Positions 32,860 to 41,363 of a DNA stretch of 64,000 nucleotides are shown here, piece after piece. The position numbers were made by a program, and so were the translations under genes. Where the stretch lies: the NCBI GenBank assembly GCA_045637525.1, contig JAZTZP010000150.1, positions 69,796 through 133,795 of the forward strand. Direction: 5' to 3'. How positions within the stretch are numbered: position 1 is the first letter of the stretch; each line of letters begins with the position of its first letter. A model generated the notes under the pieces. The model did no database searches. It had not been told where the DNA came from and worked only from the letters and a program-made list of their open reading frames with translations. The stretch is from JAZTZP01 sp045637525 (GTDB lineage Bacteria > Bacillota > Clostridia > UBA1381).

Positions 32860-33735
32860 ATGAAAGGAATAGTATTAGCAGGAGGAAAAGGAACACGTCT
32901 TTATCCTATGACTAAAGTAACATCAAAGCAATTATTGCCGATTTATGATAAGCCTATGATATATTATCCTATATCTACGCTGTTTTTAGCGGGAATAAAA
33001 GAAATTTTGATTATATCAACACCCGAAGACACACCTGTGTATAAAAAGCTTTTAGGTGACGGTTCGCAGTGGGGTGTTACTTTTGAATATAAGGTTCAGC
33101 CCGAACCAAAGGGATTGGCTCAGGCGTTTATTCTTGGTGAAGAATTTATAGGTGATGACAGCGTATGTCTTATTTTAGGTGATAATATTTTCTATGGAAA
33201 AGACTTTACGAGGACTTTAAATTGTGCTCAGCAGGAAATGAACGGAGCAGTAATATTTGGTTATCCGGTGAAAAATCCTACTGCATTCGGAGTTGTTGAA
33301 TTTGATAAGGATAATAATGTCATATCAATCGAGGAGAAGCCACAATATCCAAAGTCTGATTATGCTGTTCCGGGATTATATTTTTATGACAATAGTGTTG
33401 TTGAAATTGCAAAGAATGTTAAACCATCGGCACGTGGTGAAGTTGAAATAACATCTGTAAATAATGAATATCTAAGAAGAGGAACATTAAAAGTTCAGCT
33501 TATGCAGAGAGGCATGGCATGGCTTGATACCGGTACGCCGGATGGAATGCTGAGAGCCAGCGAATTTGTTCAGACTGTTCAGGAGATGCAAGGTTTTTAT
33601 ATATCTTGCCTTGAGGAAATAGCATGGAGACGCGGATTTATTAATACAGAACAACTTATTAAGATAGGAAACGAGCTTAAAATGACAGATTACGGACAAT
33701 ATTTATTGTCGTTGCCTGAGGAGGAAAATAAATGA
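32860..33735 (+). CDS. rfbA: Glucose-1-phosphate thymidylyltransferase
   Basis: The 291-residue enzyme makes dTDP-glucose from glucose-1-phosphate and dTTP. It begins 'GIVLAGGKGTRLYPMTKVTSKQLLPIYDKPMIYYP', the nucleotidyltransferase signature, and has 'VCLILGDNIFYG' and 'AWLDTGTPDGMLRASEFV', typical of RfbA/RmlA. It ends in a 4-base overlap with rfbB. AAGGGGAGAG lies before the ATG. Confidence 0.96.
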   Translation: MKGIVLAGGKGTRLYPMTKVTSKQLLPIYDKPMIYYPISTLFLAGIKEILIISTPEDTPVYKKLLGDGSQWGVTFEYKVQPEPKGLAQAFILGEEFIGDDSVCLILGDNIFYGKDFTRTLNCAQQEMNGAVIFGYPVKNPTAFGVVEFDKDNNVISIEEKPQYPKSDYAVPGLYFYDNSVVEIAKNVKPSARGEVEITSVNNEYLRRGTLKVQLMQRGMAWLDTGTPDGMLRASEFVQTVQEMQGFYISCLEEIAWRRGFINTEQLIKIGNELKMTDYGQYLLSLPEEENK

Positions 33736-34751
33736 AGATACTAATAACCGGAGGTGCCGGATTTATCGGTAGTAATTTTGTGTATTATATGCTTGATAAG
33801 CATCCGGACTATGATTATGTTTGCCTTGATGCACTAACATATGCCGGCAATCTTAAGACATTGAAAAGTGCGCTGGAATTGCCTAATTTTAAGTTTATAA
33901 AAGGCGATATCGCTGATAGAGATACTGTATTTAATCTTTTTAAAGAGGAAAAATTTGATGTTGTTGTAAACTTTGCGGCAGAAAGTCATGTAGACCGTTC
34001 GATAACGGATCCGGGAATATTTTTAAGAACAAATATATTGGGAACGCAAACTTTAATGGATGCATGCCGTGAATATGGGATAACAAGATACCATCAGGTT
34101 TCTACTGATGAAGTTTACGGCGACCTGCCGCTTGATAAACCTGAACTGTTCTTTACCGAAGAAACTCCGATACATACTTCGAGTCCTTATTCAGCAAGTA
34201 AAGCAAGTGCTGATTTATTGGTTCTTGCTTATTACAGAACATATGGATTGCCTGTATCTATTTCGAGATGTTCAAATAACTACGGTCCGTATCATTTTCC
34301 GGAAAAGCTTATACCGTTAATGATTGCAAATGCCTTAAACGATAAACCGCTTCCGGTTTACGGTGAAGGGAAAAATGTTCGTGACTGGTTATATGTTGAG
34401 GATCATTGTTCTGCTATTGATTTAATAATTCATAACGGCAGAGTAGGCGAGGTATATAACATAGGCGGACATAATGAAAAAGCAAATATAGATGTTGTAA
34501 AGATAATTATAAATCAGCTTGGCAAGAGTGAGGAGCTAATAACTTATGTAAAAGACCGTGCGGGACATGATTTGCGATATGCAATAGATCCGACAAAAAT
34601 ACATAACGAGCTTGGCTGGTTGCCTGAAACAAAGTTTGAAGACGGTATTAAACTTACAATAGAATGGTATTTAGCAAATAAATCCTGGTGGGAAGATATA
34701 ATAAGCGGCGAATATCAGAATTATTATAAACAAATGTATGAAAACAGATGA
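33732..34751 (+). CDS. rfbB: dTDP-glucose 4,6-dehydratase
   Basis: The 339-residue short-chain dehydrogenase/reductase converts dTDP-glucose to dTDP-4-keto-6-deoxyglucose. It has the NAD-binding GGAGFIGS at 7-14, 'FAAESHVDRSI', the catalytic 'STDEVYGDL' and 'YSASKASADLL' (YxxxK), and 'CSNNYGPYHFPEKLIPLMI'. rfbC and rfbD, needed for rhamnose, are not in the cluster; the aminotransferase upstream would use the product instead. Confidence 0.96.
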   Translation: MKILITGGAGFIGSNFVYYMLDKHPDYDYVCLDALTYAGNLKTLKSALELPNFKFIKGDIADRDTVFNLFKEEKFDVVVNFAAESHVDRSITDPGIFLRTNILGTQTLMDACREYGITRYHQVSTDEVYGDLPLDKPELFFTEETPIHTSSPYSASKASADLLVLAYYRTYGLPVSISRCSNNYGPYHFPEKLIPLMIANALNDKPLPVYGEGKNVRDWLYVEDHCSAIDLIIHNGRVGEVYNIGGHNEKANIDVVKIIINQLGKSEELITYVKDRAGHDLRYAIDPTKIHNELGWLPETKFEDGIKLTIEWYLANKSWWEDIISGEYQNYYKQMYENR

Positions 34752-34764
34752 AGGGAGTGTTTTG

Positions 34765-35754
34765 ATGAAGATAAGTAGTAGGCTGAATTATATAGATGTA
34801 ATGAAAGGACTCGGAATTCTGCTGGTTATTTTGGGACATTGTATTAGCTCAACGGATAATTTTGTTAATAAATTTATATTGTCGTTTCATATGCCATTGT
34901 TTTTTTTCGCATCAGGATATTTGTATAGCAGGAAAAGTAATGACCGTGAATATTTTTCAGGTAAGGTAAAAGGGTTAATAGTGCCTGTTTTGTTATATCA
35001 AATAATAAATATAATTACCAAACTTGTATTTTCACAGATTTCAGAACGATTATCTGATTTAATAATGTTGCGTGGTTTTTGGTTTATCTTTGCATTGTTT
35101 TATATAAGTATAATGTATTATGTAATAGAAGGAATGCTTAAATTAAAAATCAAAGATGAAAATTCTTATAAAATTGATTTCTTTATGGGATGTATATCTA
35201 TATTTTTTGTGATTATAGGCTGTATTTATGGGAAAATTTTTGTTAATACTACCTCGTATGTAAATCAAGCATGTGTTGGGTACATATTTTTTTGGATTGG
35301 GCACTTGATACGTAACAGAATAGAATTGAAATGTCAAAAGTTTATTAACAATAGATGGATATTGTTAATAAGTGGCTTTGTACTTTTCGCAGTTACTGGC
35401 ATAGTATCGCAATTTAATTCATCGGTGCTGATGTATTTGAACTCATATGGAAATGTAGTTTTCTTTATAATATGTTCTATGTTAGGTGTGTTTGCATTGT
35501 TTTTTGTATCACGAGCAATAGCAGACAACGCTGTTTTGGAGTTTTTCGGAAAGAATTCTCTTGTCATATTGGTAACGCATTTTTGTGTTTATCGTTTATT
35601 TGGTTTCTGTGTTAGACATATTCTGCGTGGGGGTGCTGAATGGATACACATTATTATTGTATTTTTATTAACTGCTGTAGCAGAATGGGTAATTGTTGTT
35701 GTTGTGAATAAGTTTTTCCCTTTTTTTGCTGGTAAATTTAATTATGAAAATTAA
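34765..35754 (+). CDS. Acyltransferase family 3 (OafA/NodX-type) membrane protein
   Basis: The 329-residue protein has about ten membrane helices and starts 'RLNYIDVMKGLGILLVILGHCI' with the family's Arg/His near helix 1, followed by 'FHMPLFFFASGYLY'. Such enzymes O-acetylate or otherwise acylate surface glycans. AAGGGAG lies upstream of the ATG at 34765; the open frame back to 34738 overlaps rfbB. The sequence is A/T-rich compared with rfbB and ugd on either side, so it may have been inserted between them. Confidence 0.82.
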   Translation: MKISSRLNYIDVMKGLGILLVILGHCISSTDNFVNKFILSFHMPLFFFASGYLYSRKSNDREYFSGKVKGLIVPVLLYQIINIITKLVFSQISERLSDLIMLRGFWFIFALFYISIMYYVIEGMLKLKIKDENSYKIDFFMGCISIFFVIIGCIYGKIFVNTTSYVNQACVGYIFFWIGHLIRNRIELKCQKFINNRWILLISGFVLFAVTGIVSQFNSSVLMYLNSYGNVVFFIICSMLGVFALFFVSRAIADNAVLEFFGKNSLVILVTHFCVYRLFGFCVRHILRGGAEWIHIIIVFLLTAVAEWVIVVVVNKFFPFFAGKFNYEN

Positions 35755-35774
35755 AATGAGAGGATGGGATTCAG

Positions 35775-36950
35775 ATGAAAATAGCAGTTGCAGGAACCGG
35801 ATATGTTGGGCTTTCTAATGCTATATTGCTTGCACAGAGCAATGAGGTGTGGGCGGTTGATATTATTCCGGAGAAGGTTGATATGATAAACAGTGGTAAG
35901 TCTCCGATTGTGGACGCTGAGATTGAAGATTATCTTGCAAATAAGTCGCTTAATCTTACAGCAACTATTGATGGAAAAGAGGCATATGACGGGGCGGAGT
36001 TTATTATAATTTCTACGCCGACTAATTATGATCCAAAGAAGAATTATTTTGATACTTCATCCGTTGAGGCTGTTATTGAGCAGGTTATTAAAACTAATGA
36101 TAGTGCAATAATGGTTATAAAATCAACAGTTCCGGTCGGATATACCGAGAGTGTGCGTGAAAAATATAATTGTGACAGAATAATGTTTTCGCCTGAATTT
36201 TTGCGGGAGGGACGAGCTTTATATGATAATCTCTATCCGTCAAGAATTATTGTCGGAAGTGATGAAAATCTGAAGGGCAAGGCAGAGCAGTTTGCGGAAT
36301 TACTTGCTGAAGGTGCGATAGAAGAGGATATTCCAAAGCTTATAATGGCACCAACAGAAGCAGAAGCTGTAAAGCTTTTTGCGAATACATATTTGGCACT
36401 TCGAGTATCATATTTTAATGAGCTTGATACATATGCAGAGCTTCGCGGACTTGATACAAAGTCTATAATTGAAGGTGTTGGTCTTGACCCAAGAATAGGA
36501 AATCATTATAACAATCCTTCATTCGGTTATGGCGGTTATTGTTTGCCAAAGGATACAAAACAGCTTCTTGCAAACTATAATGATGTTCCGAATAATATTA
36601 TTGCAGCAATAGTAGACGCTAATCGCACCCGTAAAGACTTTATAGCAGAACGGATTTTAGAGCGTGATCCTAAAACTGTCGGGATTTATCGTCTAACCAT
36701 GAAATCCGGCTCGGATAATTTCCGCCAGAGTTCAATTCAGGGTGTTATGAAGAGAATTAAGGCTAAAGGTATTGAAGTTGTTATATATGAGCCAACGCTT
36801 AAGGAGGACACATTCTTTAATTCTGCTGTGATTCGTGATATAAATGAATTTAAAGAAAAATCAGATGTTATAATCGCAAACAGATATAATTCTGATCTTG
36901 AAGATGTTTTAGAAAAAGTTTATACAAGAGACTTATATTTCAGAGATTAA
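35775..36950 (+). CDS. ugd: UDP-glucose 6-dehydrogenase
   Basis: The 391-residue enzyme oxidises UDP-glucose twice to UDP-glucuronate, a precursor for acidic polysaccharides. It has the NAD-binding 'GTGYVGLS' (7-14), 'SPEFLREGRALYDNLYPSRIIVG', and the catalytic Cys256 in 'GYGGYCLPKDTKQL'. Its length is that of the short Ugd class. It is the last gene of the cluster, followed by a terminator. Confidence 0.95.
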   Translation: MKIAVAGTGYVGLSNAILLAQSNEVWAVDIIPEKVDMINSGKSPIVDAEIEDYLANKSLNLTATIDGKEAYDGAEFIIISTPTNYDPKKNYFDTSSVEAVIEQVIKTNDSAIMVIKSTVPVGYTESVREKYNCDRIMFSPEFLREGRALYDNLYPSRIIVGSDENLKGKAEQFAELLAEGAIEEDIPKLIMAPTEAEAVKLFANTYLALRVSYFNELDTYAELRGLDTKSIIEGVGLDPRIGNHYNNPSFGYGGYCLPKDTKQLLANYNDVPNNIIAAIVDANRTRKDFIAERILERDPKTVGIYRLTMKSGSDNFRQSSIQGVMKRIKAKGIEVVIYEPTLKEDTFFNSAVIRDINEFKEKSDVIIANRYNSDLEDVLEKVYTRDLYFRD

Positions 36951-36956
36951 TTAACT

Positions 36957-36998
36957 GCCCCTGATATTCATTCGCGAGTATCGGGGGTGATTTGTTTA
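36957..36998 (+). terminator. Terminator at the end of the polysaccharide cluster
   Basis: CCCCTGATA (36958-36966) pairs with TATCGGGGG (36979-36987) with one G-U, followed by TGATTTGTTT. Confidence 0.7.
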
Positions 36999-37026
36999 CA
37001 AAATTTTTAAATCTTTTTTGTGAATG

Positions 37027-37055
37027 TTGACAACTTAGGTGAAATATGATATTAT
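37027..37055 (+). promoter_or_regulatory. Vegetative promoter of the dxs operon
   Basis: TTGACA (37027-37032), a 17-base spacer and TATTAT (37050-37055), 42 bases before the dxs start codon. Confidence 0.8.
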
Positions 37056-37096
37056 ATTCTAAAATACATTTCCTAAAATGCAAAGGAAGAAGATAA

Positions 37097-38956
37097 ATGT
37101 TTGGGATACTTGATAAAATTAATAAAAATAGCGATTTAAAAGAATTATCAGATGAAGACTTGAAATCTTTATGTGCTGATATACGTGAATTTCTTATTTC
37201 AAATGTGTCTGTTACAGGCGGACACTTAGCTTCAAATCTTGGTGTTGTTGAGCTGACGGTAGCGCTTCATAAGGTTTTTGATCCTGAAAATGATAAAATT
37301 GTTTGGGATGTTGGGCATCAGGCGTATGTTCACAAGATATTAACAGGAAGAAAAGAGCGTTTTTCTACGCTGCGTAAGTTTAATGGACTCAGCGGATTTC
37401 CGAAGCGTTCTGAAAGTAAAGCAGATGTATTTAATACAGGTCATAGCTCTACTTCAATATCAGCGGCTCTCGGAATGGCACGTGCAAGAGATCTGAATGG
37501 CGATAAGCATTCGGTTGTTGCGGTTTTTGGAGACGGCTCGCTTACGGGCGGTATGATGTATGAGGCGATGAATGATGCCGGAAGGACGAAAACGCCCTTA
37601 ATTTTAATTTTAAATGACAATGAGATGTCGATTTCAAAAAATATTGGCTCAGTATCGCGACATTTACGTAATCTGAGAATTAAATCCGGATATTACAAGT
37701 CAAAAAAGCTTATAGGTAAGATTTTAAATAAAATTCCGTTGTTGGGCGGAAAAATGACGATATTTGCAAAGGCTGTAAAGCGTATAGTGCGTTATACAGT
37801 TATACCGCCGACTATGTTTGATGATTTTGGATTTGATTATATGGGCCCGGTGGACGGTCATGATCTGAAGGCTATGGTTTCTGCATTGATTGAGGCAAAA
37901 AAACAAGGCTCACCTGTTGTTTTACATGTTAAAACAAAAAAAGGAAAGGGTTATTCTTTTGCTGAGAATCATCCTGAATTATATCATGGTGTTGGTACAT
38001 TTGATTTAAAAAAAGGTGTTGCTGAGAGTAGTGCGGAGGATTATTCACACAGCTTTGGAAAAGCTTTGATGGATATAGCGGCTGAGAATGATAAGGTTGT
38101 TGCAATTACCGGAGCTATGCCGGAAAGTACGGGTCTGGCTGATTTTGCTGTAAGCTATCCTAAACGCTTTTTTGATGTCGGTATTGCCGAAGAACACGCA
38201 ATATCGCTTGGCGCCGGCTTTGCTGTGTCGGGATATATACCTGTGATACCTATTTATTCATCTTTTTTACAGCGTGCATATGATCAGATTTTGCATGATA
38301 TTTGCCTTCAGAAGCTTCATGTTGTAATTATTGCAGATCGTGCCGGTCTTGTCGGTGCTGATGGTGAGACACATCAGGGAGCGTATGACATATCATTTTT
38401 GTCGCATATGCCCGGAATGATGATATTATCGCCGTCAAATTTCAGACAGCTGCGTGAAATGCTTGAGTATGCCGTAAATATACATGACGGTCCTGTGTGT
38501 ATCAGATACCCGAGAGGCAAAACTCAGCATACAGGTGATTTTGAATTTGAACCCGGAAAAGGATATGTTCATACCGATGGGGATGATGCTTTGATTATTG
38601 CTTCAGGTCGTATGGTTAAAAGAGCTTATGAAGTATATGAACTTATTAAGGAAAGAAATATCAATATTCGGATAATTGAACTTCCGACTGTTATGCCTCT
38701 TGATGAAGAACTGATTATAAAATCCGCTCTTAATACCAATATGGTATTATGTCTTGAGGATAATGTTTTCTTTGGTGGAATGAGCGAGCATATAGGCTCT
38801 TTGTTGATGAGCAGTAACGTTGATTGTATATTTAAAGCATTCACATTGCCAAAAGAGCCTGTTCCGCATGGCAGTATTTCTGAGTTGGATCGTTATTGCG
38901 GATTGGATGCTGAAAATATTGCAGAGTATATAATCAGCACTCGTACAGAGCGTTAA
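37097..38956 (+). CDS. dxs: 1-deoxy-D-xylulose-5-phosphate synthase
   Basis: The 619-residue thiamine-diphosphate enzyme condenses pyruvate and glyceraldehyde-3-phosphate, the first step of the MEP isoprenoid route. It has 'GHQAYVHKILTGR', 'FNTGHSSTSISAALGMARARD', the ThDP-binding 'VFGDGSLTGGMMYEAMND', 'DVGIAEEHAISLGAGFA' with the catalytic Glu, and a C-terminal transketolase domain. AAAGGAAG precedes the ATG. It begins an operon with tlyA and ispE, so two MEP-pathway enzymes share one transcript. Confidence 0.96.
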   Translation: MFGILDKINKNSDLKELSDEDLKSLCADIREFLISNVSVTGGHLASNLGVVELTVALHKVFDPENDKIVWDVGHQAYVHKILTGRKERFSTLRKFNGLSGFPKRSESKADVFNTGHSSTSISAALGMARARDLNGDKHSVVAVFGDGSLTGGMMYEAMNDAGRTKTPLILILNDNEMSISKNIGSVSRHLRNLRIKSGYYKSKKLIGKILNKIPLLGGKMTIFAKAVKRIVRYTVIPPTMFDDFGFDYMGPVDGHDLKAMVSALIEAKKQGSPVVLHVKTKKGKGYSFAENHPELYHGVGTFDLKKGVAESSAEDYSHSFGKALMDIAAENDKVVAITGAMPESTGLADFAVSYPKRFFDVGIAEEHAISLGAGFAVSGYIPVIPIYSSFLQRAYDQILHDICLQKLHVVIIADRAGLVGADGETHQGAYDISFLSHMPGMMILSPSNFRQLREMLEYAVNIHDGPVCIRYPRGKTQHTGDFEFEPGKGYVHTDGDDALIIASGRMVKRAYEVYELIKERNINIRIIELPTVMPLDEELIIKSALNTNMVLCLEDNVFFGGMSEHIGSLLMSSNVDCIFKAFTLPKEPVPHGSISELDRYCGLDAENIAEYIISTRTER

Positions 38957-38975
38957 CAGGAAAGGAATAGGATTT

Positions 38976-39782
38976 ATGAGCAAGACAAGGTTAGACGTTT
39001 ATCTGGTTGAAAAAGGATTGGTTCAGAGCCGCGAGCGAGCAAAGGCAATAATAATGGCAGGACAAGTTTATATAGATAATCAGAAAAGTGATAAAGCCGG
39101 CGATATGGTAAGCGACGGGCAGAATGTTGAAGTAAGAGGCGATACTTTAAAATATGTAAGCCGAGGCGGGCTGAAGCTTGAAAAGGCAATGAAAGAGTTC
39201 CCGATTAGTTTAGATGGTTGCATAACTATGGACATTGGTGCATCAACAGGTGGCTTTACAGATTGTATGCTTGAAAACGGTGCAGTTAAGGTGTATGCAG
39301 TTGATGTCGGCTATGGACAGCTTGCGTGGAAATTAAGAAACGATAGTCGCGTTATTAACATGGAAAGAACAAATATCAGGTATGTCACGGAAAATGACAT
39401 TCCGGACAAAATTGATTTTGCTTCCATTGATGTTTCGTTTATATCATTAAAGCTTGTATTGCCGGTAGCTTATGAATTGCTTCGGAACGATGGAGAAATA
39501 GTGGCGCTTATTAAACCGCAGTTTGAAGCCGGTCGTGGCCAGGTGGGAAAAAAAGGCGTGGTAAGAGACATCGGCATTCATTATGAAGTAGTGAAAAATA
39601 CCATATGTGCAGCAAAAGATATAGGTTTTAACGTGCTTGGATTATCATTTTCACCGATAAAAGGCCCCGAGGGCAATATAGAATATCTTATGTATTTAAA
39701 AAAATGTGACGGAGAATCGGATGTTGATGATGATAAAATACATGAAATAGTGGATTTATCTCACGAGGCGTTGGAAAATTAA
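38976..39782 (+). CDS. tlyA: TlyA-family rRNA 2'-O-methyltransferase
   Basis: The 268-residue protein has an N-terminal S4 RNA-binding domain (about 3-65, 'TRLDVYLVEKGLVQSRERAKAIIMAGQVYID') and an FtsJ-like methyltransferase domain with 'CITMDIGASTGGFTDCMLENGA' (SAM motif), 'IDFASIDVSFISL' and 'ALIKPQFEAGRG'. TlyA methylates cytidines in 16S and 23S rRNA; 'hemolysin' names are historic. Its position right after dxs is common in Firmicutes. AGGAAAGGAA lies upstream. Confidence 0.93.
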   Translation: MSKTRLDVYLVEKGLVQSRERAKAIIMAGQVYIDNQKSDKAGDMVSDGQNVEVRGDTLKYVSRGGLKLEKAMKEFPISLDGCITMDIGASTGGFTDCMLENGAVKVYAVDVGYGQLAWKLRNDSRVINMERTNIRYVTENDIPDKIDFASIDVSFISLKLVLPVAYELLRNDGEIVALIKPQFEAGRGQVGKKGVVRDIGIHYEVVKNTICAAKDIGFNVLGLSFSPIKGPEGNIEYLMYLKKCDGESDVDDDKIHEIVDLSHEALEN

Positions 39783-39795
39783 GCTTGGAGGAACT

Positions 39796-40680
39796 ATGAG
39801 ACTTTCAGATGATATTGTAATTACAGGAAACCGTGCGATTTGCCGTTCGTACGCAAAAATCAATTTAACACTTGATGTACTTGGGAAACGCGAGGACGGA
39901 TATCATGATGTTGAGATGATAATGCAGACGGTAAATTTATCGGATTTACTTATTCTGGATTTAACTAAAGATGATATTATTATCCGGTCAAACTGTGAAT
40001 ATTTGCCCACGAATGAAAAGAATATCGCGTATAAGGCTGCACAGCTGTTCTTTAATGAAACAGGTATAAAGAGCGGAATTAAAATTAAGATTAACAAAAA
40101 TATACCGGTTGCGGCAGGATTGGCAGGCGGAAGCGGTAATGCAGGCGCTGTTTTGTTGGCACTTAATAAGCTGTTCGGGAATCCGTTAGAAGATGACAGG
40201 CTGTTACAACTCGGCTTACAGCTTGGGGCAGATGTTCCGTTTTGTATGGAGGGCGGAACTTGTCGCTGTGGCGGAATCGGCGAAAAGCTTACGAGAATAT
40301 CCGGAATGAAACCGTTTAATGTTTTATTGGTAAAGCCGCCCGTCAGCGTTTCTACTGCGGCTATTTATTCACAGATAGACGATGAAGTTATTGATTTGCA
40401 TCCTGATAATGATTCTATGACTAAAGCCATAGAATGTAGCGATTTAGCCGCAATTTCAAAGGGATTATGCAACGTTATGGAGCCTGTTACTCAGAAATTG
40501 TGCCCTCTTGTCAAGGGGATTAAAGAAAAAATGCTTCTAAATGGAGCGTCCGGTGCATTAATGAGCGGAAGCGGACCGACGGTATTCGGATTGTTTGAGG
40601 ATTATAAGTCGGCGAAAGCCTCGGCTGATAGTTTTGCTTTCCAGTTCAAAGATGTGTATTTATGTAATATTTTAGTTTAG
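39796..40680 (+). CDS. ispE: 4-diphosphocytidyl-2-C-methyl-D-erythritol kinase
   Basis: The 294-residue GHMP kinase phosphorylates CDP-methylerythritol in the MEP pathway. It has 'SYAKINLTLDVLGKREDGYHDVEMIMQTV' with the catalytic region, 'PVAAGLAGGSGNAGAVLLALN' (the glycine-rich ATP loop) and 'GASGALMSGSGPTVFGLF'. The N-terminal ~15 residues before 'CRSYAKINL' are a small extension. TTGGAGGA precedes the ATG. It lies 13 bases after tlyA. Confidence 0.94.
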   Translation: MRLSDDIVITGNRAICRSYAKINLTLDVLGKREDGYHDVEMIMQTVNLSDLLILDLTKDDIIIRSNCEYLPTNEKNIAYKAAQLFFNETGIKSGIKIKINKNIPVAAGLAGGSGNAGAVLLALNKLFGNPLEDDRLLQLGLQLGADVPFCMEGGTCRCGGIGEKLTRISGMKPFNVLLVKPPVSVSTAAIYSQIDDEVIDLHPDNDSMTKAIECSDLAAISKGLCNVMEPVTQKLCPLVKGIKEKMLLNGASGALMSGSGPTVFGLFEDYKSAKASADSFAFQFKDVYLCNILV

Positions 40681-40695
40681 GAGTGAGTTTAAGAT

Positions 40696-41346
40696 ATGAG
40701 AGAGACTGTTATAAGAGAGGTTTGCGAAAAAAAATTAATAGTTATTGTTCGTGGTTTGGATGAAGAAAAGCTGATTCCTTTTGCTGAGGCGGTATATAAC
40801 GGAGGTATTCGGTTTATCGAAGTTACTTACAGCGCTGACGGTAAAATAACTGACGAAGAGACTGCCGGACAGATTAATAAAATAAAAAAGCATTTCAACG
40901 GCGATATGTTTGTCGGTGCCGGTACTGTCATTAAAGCTTCACAGGTTGAGCAGACTATGAATGCCGGAGGTCAATTCATAATTTCACCTGACACGTATGA
41001 TGATGTAATAAAGAAAACTATCGGTTGCGGCCTCGTTTCGATGCCCGGAGCAATGACACCGAGCGAAATTCAGCAGGCACACAGAGCCGGAGCAGATTTT
41101 GTAAAAGTATTTCCGACTGTGAGTCTTGGAGCAGATTATATAAAGGCGATAACTGCACCGCTGTCGCATATCAGGCTTTTGGCTGTCGGCGGTGTGGATC
41201 TTACAAATATAAAGGAATATTTAAAAGCCGGTGCTATGGGATTTGGAATAGGATCAAATATCGTTAATAAAAAGCTCATAGCCCAAAATAATTTTTCTGA
41301 AATAACTGAGCTTGCGAAACGATATGTTGATGCGGTAAATAACTGA
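40696..41346 (+). CDS. eda: KDPG/KHG-type aldolase
   Basis: The 216-residue class I aldolase cleaves 2-keto-3-deoxy-6-phosphogluconate or the galactonate analogue to pyruvate and glyceraldehyde-3-phosphate. It has 'EKKLIVIVRGL', 'GGIRFIEVTYSADG', 'VGAGTVIKASQVEQTMNAGGQFIISPDTYDD', and the Schiff-base lysine region 'GADFVKVFPTVSLGADYIKAI'. With the next gene dgoK it forms a kinase-aldolase pair; the partner favours KDPGal, i.e. galactonate/galacturonate-type sugar acids, but both substrates are possible. Confidence 0.92.
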   Translation: MRETVIREVCEKKLIVIVRGLDEEKLIPFAEAVYNGGIRFIEVTYSADGKITDEETAGQINKIKKHFNGDMFVGAGTVIKASQVEQTMNAGGQFIISPDTYDDVIKKTIGCGLVSMPGAMTPSEIQQAHRAGADFVKVFPTVSLGADYIKAITAPLSHIRLLAVGGVDLTNIKEYLKAGAMGFGIGSNIVNKKLIAQNNFSEITELAKRYVDAVNN

Positions 41347-41363
41347 GATTGGAATGAGTCATA

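Noticed and set aside
19741..36950. Prophage or integrated conjugative element
   Set aside because: No integrase, terminase, relaxase or attachment repeats are seen; the region is a coherent polysaccharide cluster, although its A/T-richness suggests horizontal spread of parts.
38974..39189. Minus-strand frames across the start of tlyA
   Set aside because: They are shadows of tlyA, which has clear S4 and methyltransferase motifs and a good ribosome binding site.
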